Virus record (IMG/VR): IMGVR_UViG_3300023220_000213
Coordinates: 1 to 48,634 of that record
Direction: 5' to 3' (one strand)
DNA: 48,634 bases
Source of the DNA: a virus
Part shown: positions 15,627-22,106 of the stretch, in pieces
Numbering within the stretch: the stretch's first letter is position 1
Layout of the letters: the number at the start of each line of letters is the position of its first letter
The notes under the pieces: generated by a model
What the model was told of the DNA's origin: nothing
What the model saw: the letters and a program-made list of their open reading frames with translations, nothing else
The model's database searches: none
Translations under genes and position numbers: made by a program

Positions 15627-15959
15627 ATGACTATATCAATGAAAAACGGAAAAATAGTAATCGACGGAAAAACGTTTGTAGGTAGCAGCATTCAAATAAA
15701 CGGCAACAAAGTTATTGTTGATGGCGTTACTCAAGATGGTGAGTTGGTTGGTGATATTAATATAACCGTTGATGGCGACGTTGAATCGATAGAGAACACG
15801 AACGGAATGGTTTCAGCTAACAATGTTGGCAGCGTAAGAACAACTAATGGTGATGTAACTTGCTCGGACGTATCTGGCGACGTGAGCACAACTAACGGCG
15901 ACATTAGAGCCAGCAAAATAATTGGCAGAGTAAGCACAGTTAACGGCGATATAAATTAA
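15627..15959 (+). CDS. Beta-helix repeat protein, 110 aa
   Basis: After a beta-rich head (KNGKIVIDGKTFVGSSIQIN) the sequence repeats with a period of 16: TNG at 58-60, TTNGD at 72-76, TTNGD at 88-92 and TVNGD at 104-108, each followed by V/I and a V-x-G step. This is the pattern of a short beta-solenoid as in DUF4097-type proteins. All turns are asparagine-glycine. No signal peptide. An odd protein to find between recombination and regulatory genes; function unknown. Confidence 0.6.
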   Translation: MTISMKNGKIVIDGKTFVGSSIQINGNKVIVDGVTQDGELVGDINITVDGDVESIENTNGMVSANNVGSVRTTNGDVTCSDVSGDVSTTNGDIRASKIIGRVSTVNGDIN

Positions 15960-15964
15960 ATAAT

Positions 15965-16228
15965 ATGAAATATTTATTAGCTGGCAACGAAAGCGCTGAA
16001 CGAGTTGGGCTACTAATCAGCCTAACCAGAATAGAAAGCGAACCATTGATTAAGGCTATAAATCAGCACTTAGTTAATGGCAAGCCAGAAACCAGCGCGG
16101 CCATACTCAACGGCATACCGCAGCCTAATTTTAATCGGGCAATGGTCAAGTTAAACAAAGTGGCTGAGACCGTTGAAGCAATCAAAGAATTGGACTGGTC
16201 TCACATTAATAACAAATCAACTAAGTGA
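15965..16228 (+). CDS. PapB-like transcription regulator, 87 aa
   Basis: The core SLTRIESEPLIKAINQHLVNG followed by a helix-turn-helix-like PETSAAILNGIPQPNFNRAMVKLNKVAETVE has the layout of PapB/FocB regulators (I-x5-I-x-A-x-x-x-x-L-V-x-G, then a recognition helix). PapB proteins bind AT-rich DNA cooperatively. Length also fits (about 100 aa). The assignment is from pattern memory, not a search. It would regulate the rightward operon or the host. Confidence 0.5.
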   Translation: MKYLLAGNESAERVGLLISLTRIESEPLIKAINQHLVNGKPETSAAILNGIPQPNFNRAMVKLNKVAETVEAIKELDWSHINNKSTK

Positions 16229-16246
16229 TATAAAACGGAGAAAACC

Positions 16247-16420
16247 ATGCAGCAAGTACAGGATAGACTGGAATTTCAAATTGAAACGCCGAGCGATACA
16301 GAATTATCAAAGCGATTTGCCGATAGACAAAAGGAATTGAATGTAAAGCCAGCAAATTCCCAAAAATATAAAAAGCGCTGTAATAAAAGCGCCAAGAAAT
16401 TAGCCCGCTTGCACCGCTAA
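16247..16420 (+). CDS. Small basic protein, 57 aa
   Basis: Starts MQQVQDRLEFQIETPSD and ends in a strongly basic tail (YKKRCNKSAKKLARLHR). GGAG lies 8 nt before the ATG. No family recognised; the basic tail suggests nucleic-acid binding. Confidence 0.6.
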   Translation: MQQVQDRLEFQIETPSDTELSKRFADRQKELNVKPANSQKYKKRCNKSAKKLARLHR

Positions 16421-16425
16421 ACTTG

Positions 16426-16470
16426 TTGGTAAAATATCGATAAATCAGCCCGTTAATTCGGGCTTTACCA
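16426..16470 (+). promoter_or_regulatory. Extended -10 promoter followed by leader hairpin
   Basis: TTGGTAAAAT (-10 TAAAAT at 16430-16435), then a 6-bp hairpin AGCCCG/CGGGCT (16447-16452, 16459-16464). The sequence GGTAAA within the -10 can also pair with TTTACC (16464-16469), extending the dyad through the promoter. It precedes the lysis cassette starting at 16496. Confidence 0.5.
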
Positions 16471-16495
16471 GTAGTAAAACAACAAAGGAACTAAC

Positions 16496-16702
16496 ATGAC
16501 AAATCATGAATTAAATATCGTAAAGCTTGCCGACCTAATAGAAAAGCAGGTAGACACCAGGCATCACCTAATCAACAGGGGTAGCCTTATTCGATTAAAT
16601 ACTTTAGTGGAGTGCCACGCTATAATGACAGGTACCAAGCCTGAGTATTACGACCAAACCGAACAAAAGCCGGGGCCAGCTAAGGATTATCATGTGGGCT
16701 GA
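16496..16702 (+). CDS. Unknown small protein, 68 aa
   Basis: Helical N-terminal half (HELNIVKLADLIEKQVDTRHHLINRG) and a polar tail. Shine-Dalgarno AAAGGA precedes the ATG. First gene after the promoter at 16430; it overlaps the small membrane protein that follows. Function unknown. Confidence 0.6.
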   Translation: MTNHELNIVKLADLIEKQVDTRHHLINRGSLIRLNTLVECHAIMTGTKPEYYDQTEQKPGPAKDYHVG

Positions 16703-16805
16703 GGTCGCAATAACAATACTAGCTGTGTCGGCTGGTATTATCGGTATAGCGTCTGCATTTGGCGCTTTGATTAATTATTATTTTGGAGAGGATGACGATG
16801 AATAG
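16692..16805 (+). CDS. Single-pass membrane miniprotein, 37 aa (lysis cassette)
   Basis: MWAEVAITILAVSAGIIGIA and on: one hydrophobic helix over residues 3-31 and an acidic EDDDE tail. Overlaps both neighbours. Its place just before the endolysin suggests a pinholin-, antiholin- or accessory-type role, but the sequence alone does not decide this. Confidence 0.55.
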   Translation: MWAEVAITILAVSAGIIGIASAFGALINYYFGEDDDE

Positions 16806-17298
16806 TCAACAATTACTAGATCACATAATCACACCAACACTTAAATACATGGGCGGTAATTACGATAGCCTTGATGCAAGAATGCTACTACTTTCAACAG
16901 CCGCCATTGAGTCGAATTGCGGTTATTATATTAAACAGGTTGGAGGTCCAGCTCTTGGTATTTGGCAGATGGAGCCTAACACCCATCAGGATGTAAATTT
17001 AAATTGTGACGCGCTAAGTGATGAAGATGGCGAAATGTGTGCAAAGCAATGCAATCTATATATGCCATACAATCTTGAAGTTGAAGCGCCGGATTTAGTA
17101 AATAACCCTATGTATTCTTGCTTTATGGCCAGATTAAAATACTCAATGGACCCAAAGCGACTACCTAGCTATAACGACAAGCACGCCATTTATGATTATT
17201 ACAAGCGCATTTATAATACTGAATTAGGCGCGTCAACTCGCGAAAAGTTTTTAATTGCTTGGGACCGGAATGGATTGGGCAAGGTGAAATTATCATGA
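16798..17298 (+). CDS. Endolysin, lytic-transglycosylase/lysozyme-like, 166 aa
   Basis: Degrades host peptidoglycan at lysis. The lysozyme-superfamily core is visible: AAIESNCG with the likely catalytic E38, followed by GPALGIWQMEP (50-60), the usual G-x-x-Q-M-x-P transglycosylase motif, and a helical C-terminal half. No signal peptide, so it needs a holin. Start ATG at 16798 has GGAGAGG 7 nt upstream; the ATG at 16792 lies too close to that site. Its stop overlaps the holin start by 4 nt. Confidence 0.75.
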   Translation: MNSQQLLDHIITPTLKYMGGNYDSLDARMLLLSTAAIESNCGYYIKQVGGPALGIWQMEPNTHQDVNLNCDALSDEDGEMCAKQCNLYMPYNLEVEAPDLVNNPMYSCFMARLKYSMDPKRLPSYNDKHAIYDYYKRIYNTELGASTREKFLIAWDRNGLGKVKLS

Positions 17299-17609
17299 GC
17301 TTACTTGATTGGATAAACCCATTTAGCAAAGTTATCGATGTTGTTGATCAATATGTTGAAGACAAAGATAAGGCCAACGAACTAAAGCATAAATTAAACA
17401 TGGGGGCTCAACAGGTTTACTTGACCGAACTCAATACTAAAACGGTTCCTTGGGTTGATGCTTTACACAAGATGGGGCGACAGATTACCGGGTACGTTGG
17501 CTATGTGCTGGCGTTCTACATGGTTCATCAAGGTTACGATCCGATGGCAGCTATGGCCGCAGTCGCTCCTGGTGGCATTTACGCAGCATTTAAGAACAAG
17601 GGGAAATAA
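17295..17609 (+). CDS. Holin of the 3TM/DUF3154 type, 104 aa
   Basis: Matches the family pattern: MSLLDWINPFSKVID start, an amphipathic charged helix (VEDKDKANELKHKL), the signature TELNTKTVPWVDALHKMGRQ (44-63), then two hydrophobic helices at about 65-78 and 84-98 and a basic end. It would permeabilise the inner membrane to release the endolysin. ATG overlaps the endolysin stop. Confidence 0.7.
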   Translation: MSLLDWINPFSKVIDVVDQYVEDKDKANELKHKLNMGAQQVYLTELNTKTVPWVDALHKMGRQITGYVGYVLAFYMVHQGYDPMAAMAAVAPGGIYAAFKNKGK

Positions 17610-17610
17610 C

Positions 17611-17721
17611 ATGTTAATTAGAGTCATATCAAGAGACGATTTAAGCATTAAAGAAAACTGCTTTTGCATGGCTCTTGCGTTGGTTTTTACTGGTATTGGC
17701 TTATGTGCTATTATCGGTTAA
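17611..17721 (+). CDS. Small membrane protein, 36 aa
   Basis: MLIRVISRDDLSIKENC then a single hydrophobic helix FCMALALVFTGIGLCAIIG at the C-terminus. AAGGGGAAATAAC precedes the ATG, one base after the holin stop. Likely a lysis-cassette accessory (tail-anchored) protein; no homologue recognised. Confidence 0.55.
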   Translation: MLIRVISRDDLSIKENCFCMALALVFTGIGLCAIIG

Positions 17722-17743
17722 TTCATAATCAATTGAGTTAACA

Positions 17744-17863
17744 ATGGGCAGTATATTCAAACCAAAGCGCGCACCGACATTCCAGGGTAAGAAGAAAAAG
17801 AAAACTTCATTCTCTGAGTCCGGTGTCAATCGCGACAAGGCTTCTGGAAGGTTTAAAAAATGA
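17744..17863 (+). CDS. Very basic small protein, 39 aa
   Basis: MGSIFKPKRAPTFQGKKKKK followed by a serine-rich stretch and GRFKK. Its TGA overlaps the next ATG by 4 nt. Similar Lys-rich miniproteins beginning MGSIFKP are common beside phage lysis and head genes; function unknown. Confidence 0.55.
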   Translation: MGSIFKPKRAPTFQGKKKKKTSFSESGVNRDKASGRFKK

Positions 17864-18324
17864 GTAAAATACACTTAAATGCGCCAATTACCGCAATAGC
17901 ATATTTAGGTGCTTTATTTGCTGTTGATGCGTCTTATGAGTTTGATACATGGCAGGCGTTATTAACTTATATTCTAGTGGAGTTTTTGTTTATCTCATAT
18001 GTATCATACGGCAAAATCAACTACATCAAAGCAAGATGGATGAGCCTCTTGTTAAGGTCAGCGATGATAGTCGGCGGGGCTTTTTGCGTAGTGGTGTACA
18101 TGAGGGAATCAGGAATGATAGCTAAAAACTCTGGAGCTTTTCCATACTTTGAGTTGTTATATCAATATGTTAACATCGTAATAACTGCGCTTTTATTCTT
18201 AACTGCGTTTACTCGACAAAGACTATTGAGCAAATTCGATGATTTATGTTGGCCTAGCGTGTTTAATAACATTTATATTCGTGGTGACGATGATAGCTGG
18301 CAAACTGATAAGCAGGATAAATAA
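17860..18324 (+). CDS. Multi-pass membrane protein, 154 aa
   Basis: Four hydrophobic segments at roughly 10-24, 32-48, 62-82 and 97-117, with an acidic hydrophilic tail (RGDDDSWQTDKQDK). In the lysis cassette, it could be a second holin or a superinfection-exclusion protein. Couples to its neighbours by ATGA and TAATG overlaps. Confidence 0.6.
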   Translation: MSKIHLNAPITAIAYLGALFAVDASYEFDTWQALLTYILVEFLFISYVSYGKINYIKARWMSLLLRSAMIVGGAFCVVVYMRESGMIAKNSGAFPYFELLYQYVNIVITALLFLTAFTRQRLLSKFDDLCWPSVFNNIYIRGDDDSWQTDKQDK

Positions 18325-18614
18325 TGCCAGCACAAGCACTAGCAGAAATAATCAGGGAGGAACTAGGCGAGATGACTAAATCATTAATGAATAAGATGTT
18401 GCTTGGTTCAATAGCGACAACAACAACCCTCGCGACAGCTCAGGCGGCAGAGGTTATACCCGTAACTACAATGGATGTTTCAACTTGGGTTATGACTGAT
18501 TACGGATTAGCAATATCAATGATCGCCGGTGTTGTATTGATATTAGAGCGAACTCAGACTATTATTTATAAAGCAGTCGATAGGCACAGACAAAAGAAAG
18601 AGGCCAGGTTATGA
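18324..18614 (+). CDS. Two-helix membrane protein, 96 aa
   Basis: Amphipathic start (LAEIIREELGEMTKSL), a first hydrophobic stretch with an AQAAE end that could serve as a signal peptide (about 24-43), a second helix (LAISMIAGVVLILE, about 62-76) and a basic tail. Possibly a holin or spanin-related component; the family is not recognised. Confidence 0.55.
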   Translation: MPAQALAEIIREELGEMTKSLMNKMLLGSIATTTTLATAQAAEVIPVTTMDVSTWVMTDYGLAISMIAGVVLILERTQTIIYKAVDRHRQKKEARL

Positions 18615-18712
18615 GTAAAGAATTAAGTGACGGCCACATGGATATCGGTGGTGGCAGTGGTAATATAGACACTGATCCACCAATTTTAGACAACGGATTC
18701 TCAGGCGGATAA
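18611..18712 (+). CDS. Gly/Asp-rich miniprotein, 33 aa
   Basis: Starts MSKELSDGHMDIGGGSGN, with an ATGA overlap to the membrane protein before it. No structure or family is evident. Last gene before the 18831-18855 terminator. Confidence 0.4.
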   Translation: MSKELSDGHMDIGGGSGNIDTDPPILDNGFSGG

Positions 18713-18830
18713 AGAATAGACGGCACGGGCATCGCTACCCAACATCTTCAATAAGGGGGTGGGACCATCTAGGTATTTGGCAACACCAGGCGCATTAATA
18801 TATCTGTGAAGGTGATTTAATGTGATAACT
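18713..18830. other. Intergenic stretch without a gene
   Basis: No ORF with a ribosome site is seen in this 118-nt stretch. It has GC-rich patches (GGGCATCGCTACCC, a GGGGGTGGG run) capable of weak pairing, and a TGTGATAACTAACC sequence at 18821 resembling the phage promoter motif but abutting the terminator. It is probably a 3' untranslated region. Confidence 0.3.
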
Positions 18831-18855
18831 AACCCACTTAATCGGTGGGTTTTTT
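18831..18855 (+). terminator. Intrinsic terminator of the lysis operon
   Basis: AACCCAC (18831-18837) pairs with GTGGGTT (18845-18851), loop TTAATCG, with six Ts from 18850 and then ATTGCC. The TTTTTTATTGCC end is shared with the two structured RNAs at 20486 and 36561. Confidence 0.85.
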
Positions 18856-18904
18856 ATTGCCCAATGAAATAATGTCAACATAAATGTATACACGCGCGGT
18901 TACA

Positions 18905-18915
18905 TGTGATTTAAT
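18905..18915 (+). promoter_or_regulatory. Extended -10 promoter for the RHH gene
   Basis: TGTGATTTAAT: TG-bearing extended -10 with TTTAAT as hexamer, 24 nt before the next ATG. A member, one base off, of the recurring TGTGRTAYAAT motif. Confidence 0.45.
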
Positions 18916-18939
18916 GGTTATCGAAGTCAAGGGGGAAAT

Positions 18940-19116
18940 ATGCCACAACAGAGAATACACGAAGCAACAGCTCGAAAGCTTTCAAAGTTAAGCGAGTCAA
19001 TCAACAAAATTCGCATAGCTGAAGGTTTAAAGGCTAAAACAGTGCCAGATATTATTCACGACATTGTTGATGCGTTCGAATTTAAACGTAACGAAGAATT
19101 AAGGAGCAAGAAATGA
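18940..19116 (+). CDS. Ribbon-helix-helix-like small protein, 58 aa
   Basis: MPQQRIHEATARKLSKLSES followed by INKIRIAEGLKAKTVPDIIHDIVDAFEFKR has the size and strand-helix-helix rhythm of Arc/MetJ-type regulators. GGGGG lies before the ATG. It overlaps a membrane protein (ATGA), so the pair could be a regulator with its partner; a toxin-antitoxin pair is possible but unsupported. Confidence 0.5.
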   Translation: MPQQRIHEATARKLSKLSESINKIRIAEGLKAKTVPDIIHDIVDAFEFKRNEELRSKK

Positions 19117-19496
19117 GTATCAAAGTTAAGACAGGTTCGAGTATCTGGAAGTTAGCAACATACTGGGGTAATGATAATTTGCCTAACAACCTTTGTGATT
19201 TAGTAAAGAACACCGCATGGTGTTTTTGTGTAAGCTTTATTGTTGTTATTGCTTTGTCGGCATGGGTGGCTTGCATTCTTGCATCAATAGCGGCATCTTT
19301 TAATGTTGGTTATGTCATTTGGTCAATAGCGTTTTCCGTGTTTGTCGGGTTAATATGTTTGATTTTAGCCGCCTTTTGTAGCGAGCTTTTATCATCGTAT
19401 TTAAGGCGCAATCCAAGCGAAAGGTTAAGTAATGCACAAACAGTTTATATGTCATGGAAAGATAAGTTTTGCCCATTAGTAAAAGAAATTAAATAA
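19113..19496 (+). CDS. Two-helix membrane protein, 127 aa
   Basis: Two long hydrophobic stretches, at about 36-60 and 65-92, flanked by basic and polar ends (YLRRNPSERLSNAQ). Immediately downstream of and overlapping the RHH-like gene. Function unknown; superinfection exclusion or lysis control would fit a small accessory membrane protein. Confidence 0.55.
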   Translation: MSIKVKTGSSIWKLATYWGNDNLPNNLCDLVKNTAWCFCVSFIVVIALSAWVACILASIAASFNVGYVIWSIAFSVFVGLICLILAAFCSELLSSYLRRNPSERLSNAQTVYMSWKDKFCPLVKEIK

Positions 19497-19541
19497 ACTC
19501 ATTGACGAATTAGTCGATAAAACATAACAAGAGAGAATCAT

Positions 19542-19835
19542 ATGAATACATTATCAGAAAGCTCAATGGGACAATGCGCACCATGCCCTGAAGAGAAGTA
19601 TGTATCACTAATGTCTGTTTATCATCAGATTAATGATGTTATTAATCGATTGGACAATTTAAACGAAAGACTTGGTGTTTATGGCGAGGTGCTGACTAGT
19701 GGTGATAAGCCAAAAGCAGACAGTATGGATCCTAGCAACTTGATTCAGGTCATAGATAGATTGCCTGGGATGGCTGGCGACAAGCTATCGAATATTCATG
19801 ATTTAATTTCACAATTAGAATCTCGATTGATTTAA
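19542..19835 (+). CDS. Unknown helical protein, 97 aa
   Basis: Predicted mainly alpha-helical, with SVYHQINDVINRLDNLNERLG and a C-terminal NIHDLISQLESRLI that could form short coiled coils. One CAPC pair near the N-terminus. A hairpin (CACCGG/CCGGTG near 19845-19865) follows. Function unknown. Confidence 0.55.
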   Translation: MNTLSESSMGQCAPCPEEKYVSLMSVYHQINDVINRLDNLNERLGVYGEVLTSGDKPKADSMDPSNLIQVIDRLPGMAGDKLSNIHDLISQLESRLI

Positions 19836-19881
19836 ATAAAGCCCCACCGGCTTACGGGCCGGTGCAAATAAGGGAATGACG

Positions 19882-20121
19882 ATGGCGATAAGAAATGTAT
19901 TGCACAGAAGCAAATTAGAAGATTTTAAGGCTTGGCTATCTAAAAATGGTTTCGTACCGCTAGAGCCTAAAGGAACTTTCGAGGTTCTTAGGTGGAAAGT
20001 TATTGGACAGCCAATGGGTATTATATTTGACGGTAAAAGCCCTGAGCATCTTTCATGTAATAACGCAGCTAGACCAATGGTGTTTAAATTTGTAACCGAA
20101 GCTCGCGGAGAAACGACATGA
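19882..20121 (+). CDS. Unknown small protein, 79 aa
   Basis: Compact alpha/beta sequence: KLEDFKAWLSKNGF, TFEVLRWKVIGQPMGIIFD, ending RPMVFKFVTEARGETT. The ATG at 19882 has AAGGGA at proper spacing; the earlier ATG at 19876 is too close to it. ATGA overlap with the next gene. Function unknown. Confidence 0.55.
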   Translation: MAIRNVLHRSKLEDFKAWLSKNGFVPLEPKGTFEVLRWKVIGQPMGIIFDGKSPEHLSCNNAARPMVFKFVTEARGETT

Positions 20122-20300
20122 ACGAAATAGATAAGGTTATATTTGATCTCTTTAATGATCGATGGGTTGAGAGAAATCCTTTTGTAACAAAGAGTATTAA
20201 CACCATGAAAAAGCAGCTACATAAGAATCTAAGTAATCAAGTTGACGGTTACTGGTCAGGGCATACGGCTTATAATTTAATGGTTGATGGTGGATCTTGA
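20118..20300 (+). CDS. Unknown small protein, 60 aa, probably truncated by frameshift
   Basis: MNEIDKVIFDLFNDRWVERN ... GYWSGHTAYNLMVDGGS, then TGA. The -1/+2 frame continues without interruption for 26 codons (LIDGKSGAEKKLTAIGQVFM...). Adding one T within GGATCTTG would give a continuous GGFLIDGK. The original protein therefore probably ran to 20377 (about 87 aa). Confidence 0.5.
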   Translation: MNEIDKVIFDLFNDRWVERNPFVTKSINTMKKQLHKNLSNQVDGYWSGHTAYNLMVDGGS

Positions 20301-20377
20301 TTGATGGCAAGTCTGGCGCCGAGAAAAAGCTAACAGCTATCGGTCAGGTGTTTATGGATAATTACGGAAAGGTTTGA
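20297..20377 (+). pseudogene. Displaced C-terminus of the 20118 gene
   Basis: Reads LIDGKSGAEKKLTAIGQVFM and on to TGA at 20375-20377. It has no ATG of its own in this frame until late, and fits as the tail of the upstream ORF after a one-base indel. A TTG start at 20297 overlapping the upstream stop is the alternative. The stop overlaps the extended -10 of the RNA that follows. Confidence 0.4.
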
Positions 20378-20383
20378 TATAAT
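20375..20383 (+). promoter_or_regulatory. Promoter of structured RNA 1
   Basis: Extended -10 TGATATAAT with the perfect hexamer TATAAT at 20378-20383. No clear -35. The bases downstream (TGNTTTGTTGATTGG) are shared with the second RNA locus, placing the start near 20390. Confidence 0.6.
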
Positions 20384-20389
20384 TGTTTT

Positions 20390-20491
20390 GTTGATTGGCG
20401 TCGGAACCAAAAGACACTAGATAGGGTTTAGTTAGTAACTGTGGTGATTCAACGTCACCATTCCGACCAGTTACTAAACTAAGCCTTTTTT
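20390..20491 (+). ncRNA. Structured pseudoknot RNA 1, about 102 nt
   Basis: Helix A: GTCGGAA (20400-20406) with TTCCGAC (20461-20467). Helix B: GGTTTAG plus TTAGTAACT (20425-20440) with AGTTACTAA, one bulged A, and CTAAGCC (20469-20485). Helix C: TGGTGA/TCACCA hairpin (20442-20447, 20455-20460). The order A, B, C, A', B' makes a pseudoknot. Six Ts (20486-20491) follow helix B directly, so B doubles as the terminator stem. A second locus (36468-36566) has the same architecture with changed but still complementary stems. No ORF. I do not recognise a known RNA family. Confidence 0.75.
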
Positions 20492-20768
20492 ATTGCCTCA
20501 GTTTTACGTCAAGATTTATCCTAGAGCACATTCTTTATCAACTAACATGATATTCAAAGCTGCGAATCAAAACAGCACTTTGCAAACCTTTACATAAGAC
20601 AACGTTTAAGGCCGCGTTTCAGCGCAATTAAGGGTCGAGTTTGGGCAGCTCAATGGATTAAAATGCTAGCTGATATCTGGATTATGTATTTGTATTAGAA
20701 GTATCGTTAAGGCTCCATCCCTTTAATAACGGCTTTCTTTGGCCTATGGAACAAATTAAGGTTGCTAT
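20492..20768 (+). other. Non-coding leader between RNA 1 and homing endonuclease
   Basis: 277 nt without a credible ORF on either strand. The first ~25 nt resemble those after RNA 2 (ATTGCCTCA, then CAAGATT-Y-AT). ATTAAGGG (20627-20634) can pair with CCCTTTAAT (20719-20727, one bulge), enclosing a domain that includes a CAGC/GCTG stem. No strong promoter seen. It may be a structured 5' leader of the endonuclease gene or the remains of displaced DNA. Confidence 0.4.
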
Positions 20769-21392
20769 ATGTTTATTGAAATTCCAGCTAGTAAAAGATC
20801 TATATCGCAAAGAAAATTGGTTTACGGAATCGGCATTAATGATGCTGATTATGTGACGCAACCTTCAGTTAATGGGAGGCAAGTAACCTGCGGCATATAT
20901 AAAGCCTGGAGAGGGATGCTTGAGCGTTGTTATTGTGAAAAGACAAGACATAATAACCCTTCATATCGTGATTGCACTGTGTTTCCTGACTGGCTTATTT
21001 TTAGTAATTTCAAGAAATGGATGGCTAATCAAGACTGGAAAGGAAACGAGTTAGATAAGGATATAATTAAGGTTGGAAACAAGGTGTATCACCCTGACCT
21101 TTGTGCTTTTGTTAGCCAGGATGTAAATAAGTTATTATCACACGGCGGCTTTGTGGATAACGGAATGCCGCCAGGAGTTTACTACCATAAAAAAGGAAAG
21201 GTATTTATAGCCCAGATTGGTAAACACTCAAAAGTTGTTTATATCGGTAGTTATTCTACGCCTCTAGAGGCTGGGGTAGCATATGCAAAAGCAAAAGGCG
21301 AACATATATTGCATGTTGCATCACAACAAGATGAAGAAAGAATAAAAAATGGATTAGCAATGCATGCCGAATACTGGCTATCAAAGCGTTAG
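20769..21392 (+). CDS. HNH/AP2-type homing endonuclease, 207 aa (copy 3)
   Basis: Same family as 11661 and 38510: IPASKRSISQRKLVYGIGIN, W-x-x-M-x-x-RCY, CTVFPDWLIFSNFKKWM, LDKDI-x5-GNKVYHPDLCAFV, and an AP2-like GVYYHKKGKVFIAQIGKHSK with TPLEAGVAYAK. It departs from its sisters in the Cys motif (CTVFPDW instead of C-x-VCDEW), losing one Cys, and in YHP for YSP, so activity may be reduced. AAGG Shine-Dalgarno 8 nt before the ATG. Confidence 0.8.
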   Translation: MFIEIPASKRSISQRKLVYGIGINDADYVTQPSVNGRQVTCGIYKAWRGMLERCYCEKTRHNNPSYRDCTVFPDWLIFSNFKKWMANQDWKGNELDKDIIKVGNKVYHPDLCAFVSQDVNKLLSHGGFVDNGMPPGVYYHKKGKVFIAQIGKHSKVVYIGSYSTPLEAGVAYAKAKGEHILHVASQQDEERIKNGLAMHAEYWLSKR

Positions 21393-21439
21393 AGATAGGT
21401 CTTATTGATACTAATGTTTAAAAATAAAGAGGAATAATT

Positions 21440-22051
21440 ATGAATGTTACAGATTATCTGAATAAAGTCGCTTATGTAGCTGATATGGGAATTTTCAAAG
21501 ACGATCCGTCAAAGGTTTATCTAAGCAGGTTTGATGATAGCTATATAGCACACGTTGATATGGAAGATAATATCAAATATTTAGCAGAGCGTGAAATAAC
21601 GGATGAATTAACCCACGGCGTCGGTTTTAGCCCTCTTGATGGTAAGTGGTACGGATGGAGTCATCGCGCAATTTATGGGTTTGAGATTGGCTCAGAATGC
21701 AAAAAAGGGGATTGTCATTATGCGGGATCGACACCGGAAGAGTTGATAGATGATCACGCTAATTTTTTCTTGGACATTAGCAAAGACAGTGCAGATCAAA
21801 AACGTGCTGAATGCCAGATTTTAGATGACAGGAGTGGTATTCGTATTTTACATACTCCAATTACTATGCACGTTGCACCATCAATTGAAGGGGCTGAACA
21901 AGCGGTTAGTGATGGCACTATATCGGATTTACCAGAAGAAACTATCGACAGTGGATTCTCAATCGTTAGATGTGGTCGTGGTGAGTGGACGGCCGAAACG
22001 ATGGAGGACGCCAAACAAATGGCTAAAGACTTTAACGAGTGCGTATCTTAA
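21440..22051 (+). CDS. Unknown phage protein, 203 aa
   Basis: The central segment DGKWYGWSHRAIYGFEIGSE followed by CKKGDCHYAGSTPEELIDDHANFF is a module I have seen in other phage proteins, with no known function; it has a Cys pair and a His. The C-terminal GRGEWTAETMEDAKQMAKDF looks like a small helical domain. AAAGAGGAATAATT precedes the ATG, the same ribosome-site style as 22107 and 22442, so these genes form one set. Confidence 0.55.
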   Translation: MNVTDYLNKVAYVADMGIFKDDPSKVYLSRFDDSYIAHVDMEDNIKYLAEREITDELTHGVGFSPLDGKWYGWSHRAIYGFEIGSECKKGDCHYAGSTPEELIDDHANFFLDISKDSADQKRAECQILDDRSGIRILHTPITMHVAPSIEGAEQAVSDGTISDLPEETIDSGFSIVRCGRGEWTAETMEDAKQMAKDFNECVS

Positions 22052-22106
22052 CGAGTGCAGGGATGGCTCACCTAAGAGCCTATTCAAGCAATAAAGAGGA
22101 ATAACA

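Noticed and set aside
18940-19496. Toxin-antitoxin pair (RHH-like protein plus membrane protein)
   Set aside because: Coupling and sizes are suggestive, but the second protein matches no toxin I recognise, so it is recorded only as a possibility.
20390-20491. Type III toxin-antitoxin (ToxI-like) RNA
   Set aside because: Pseudoknot and terminator fit loosely, but there are no tandem repeats and no adjacent ToxN-type gene at either locus.
20600-20730. tRNA-like segment (AGCTCAATGG next to a folded stretch)
   Set aside because: No T-arm (GGTTCRAnnCC), no proper anticodon stem and no acceptor pairing could be found.
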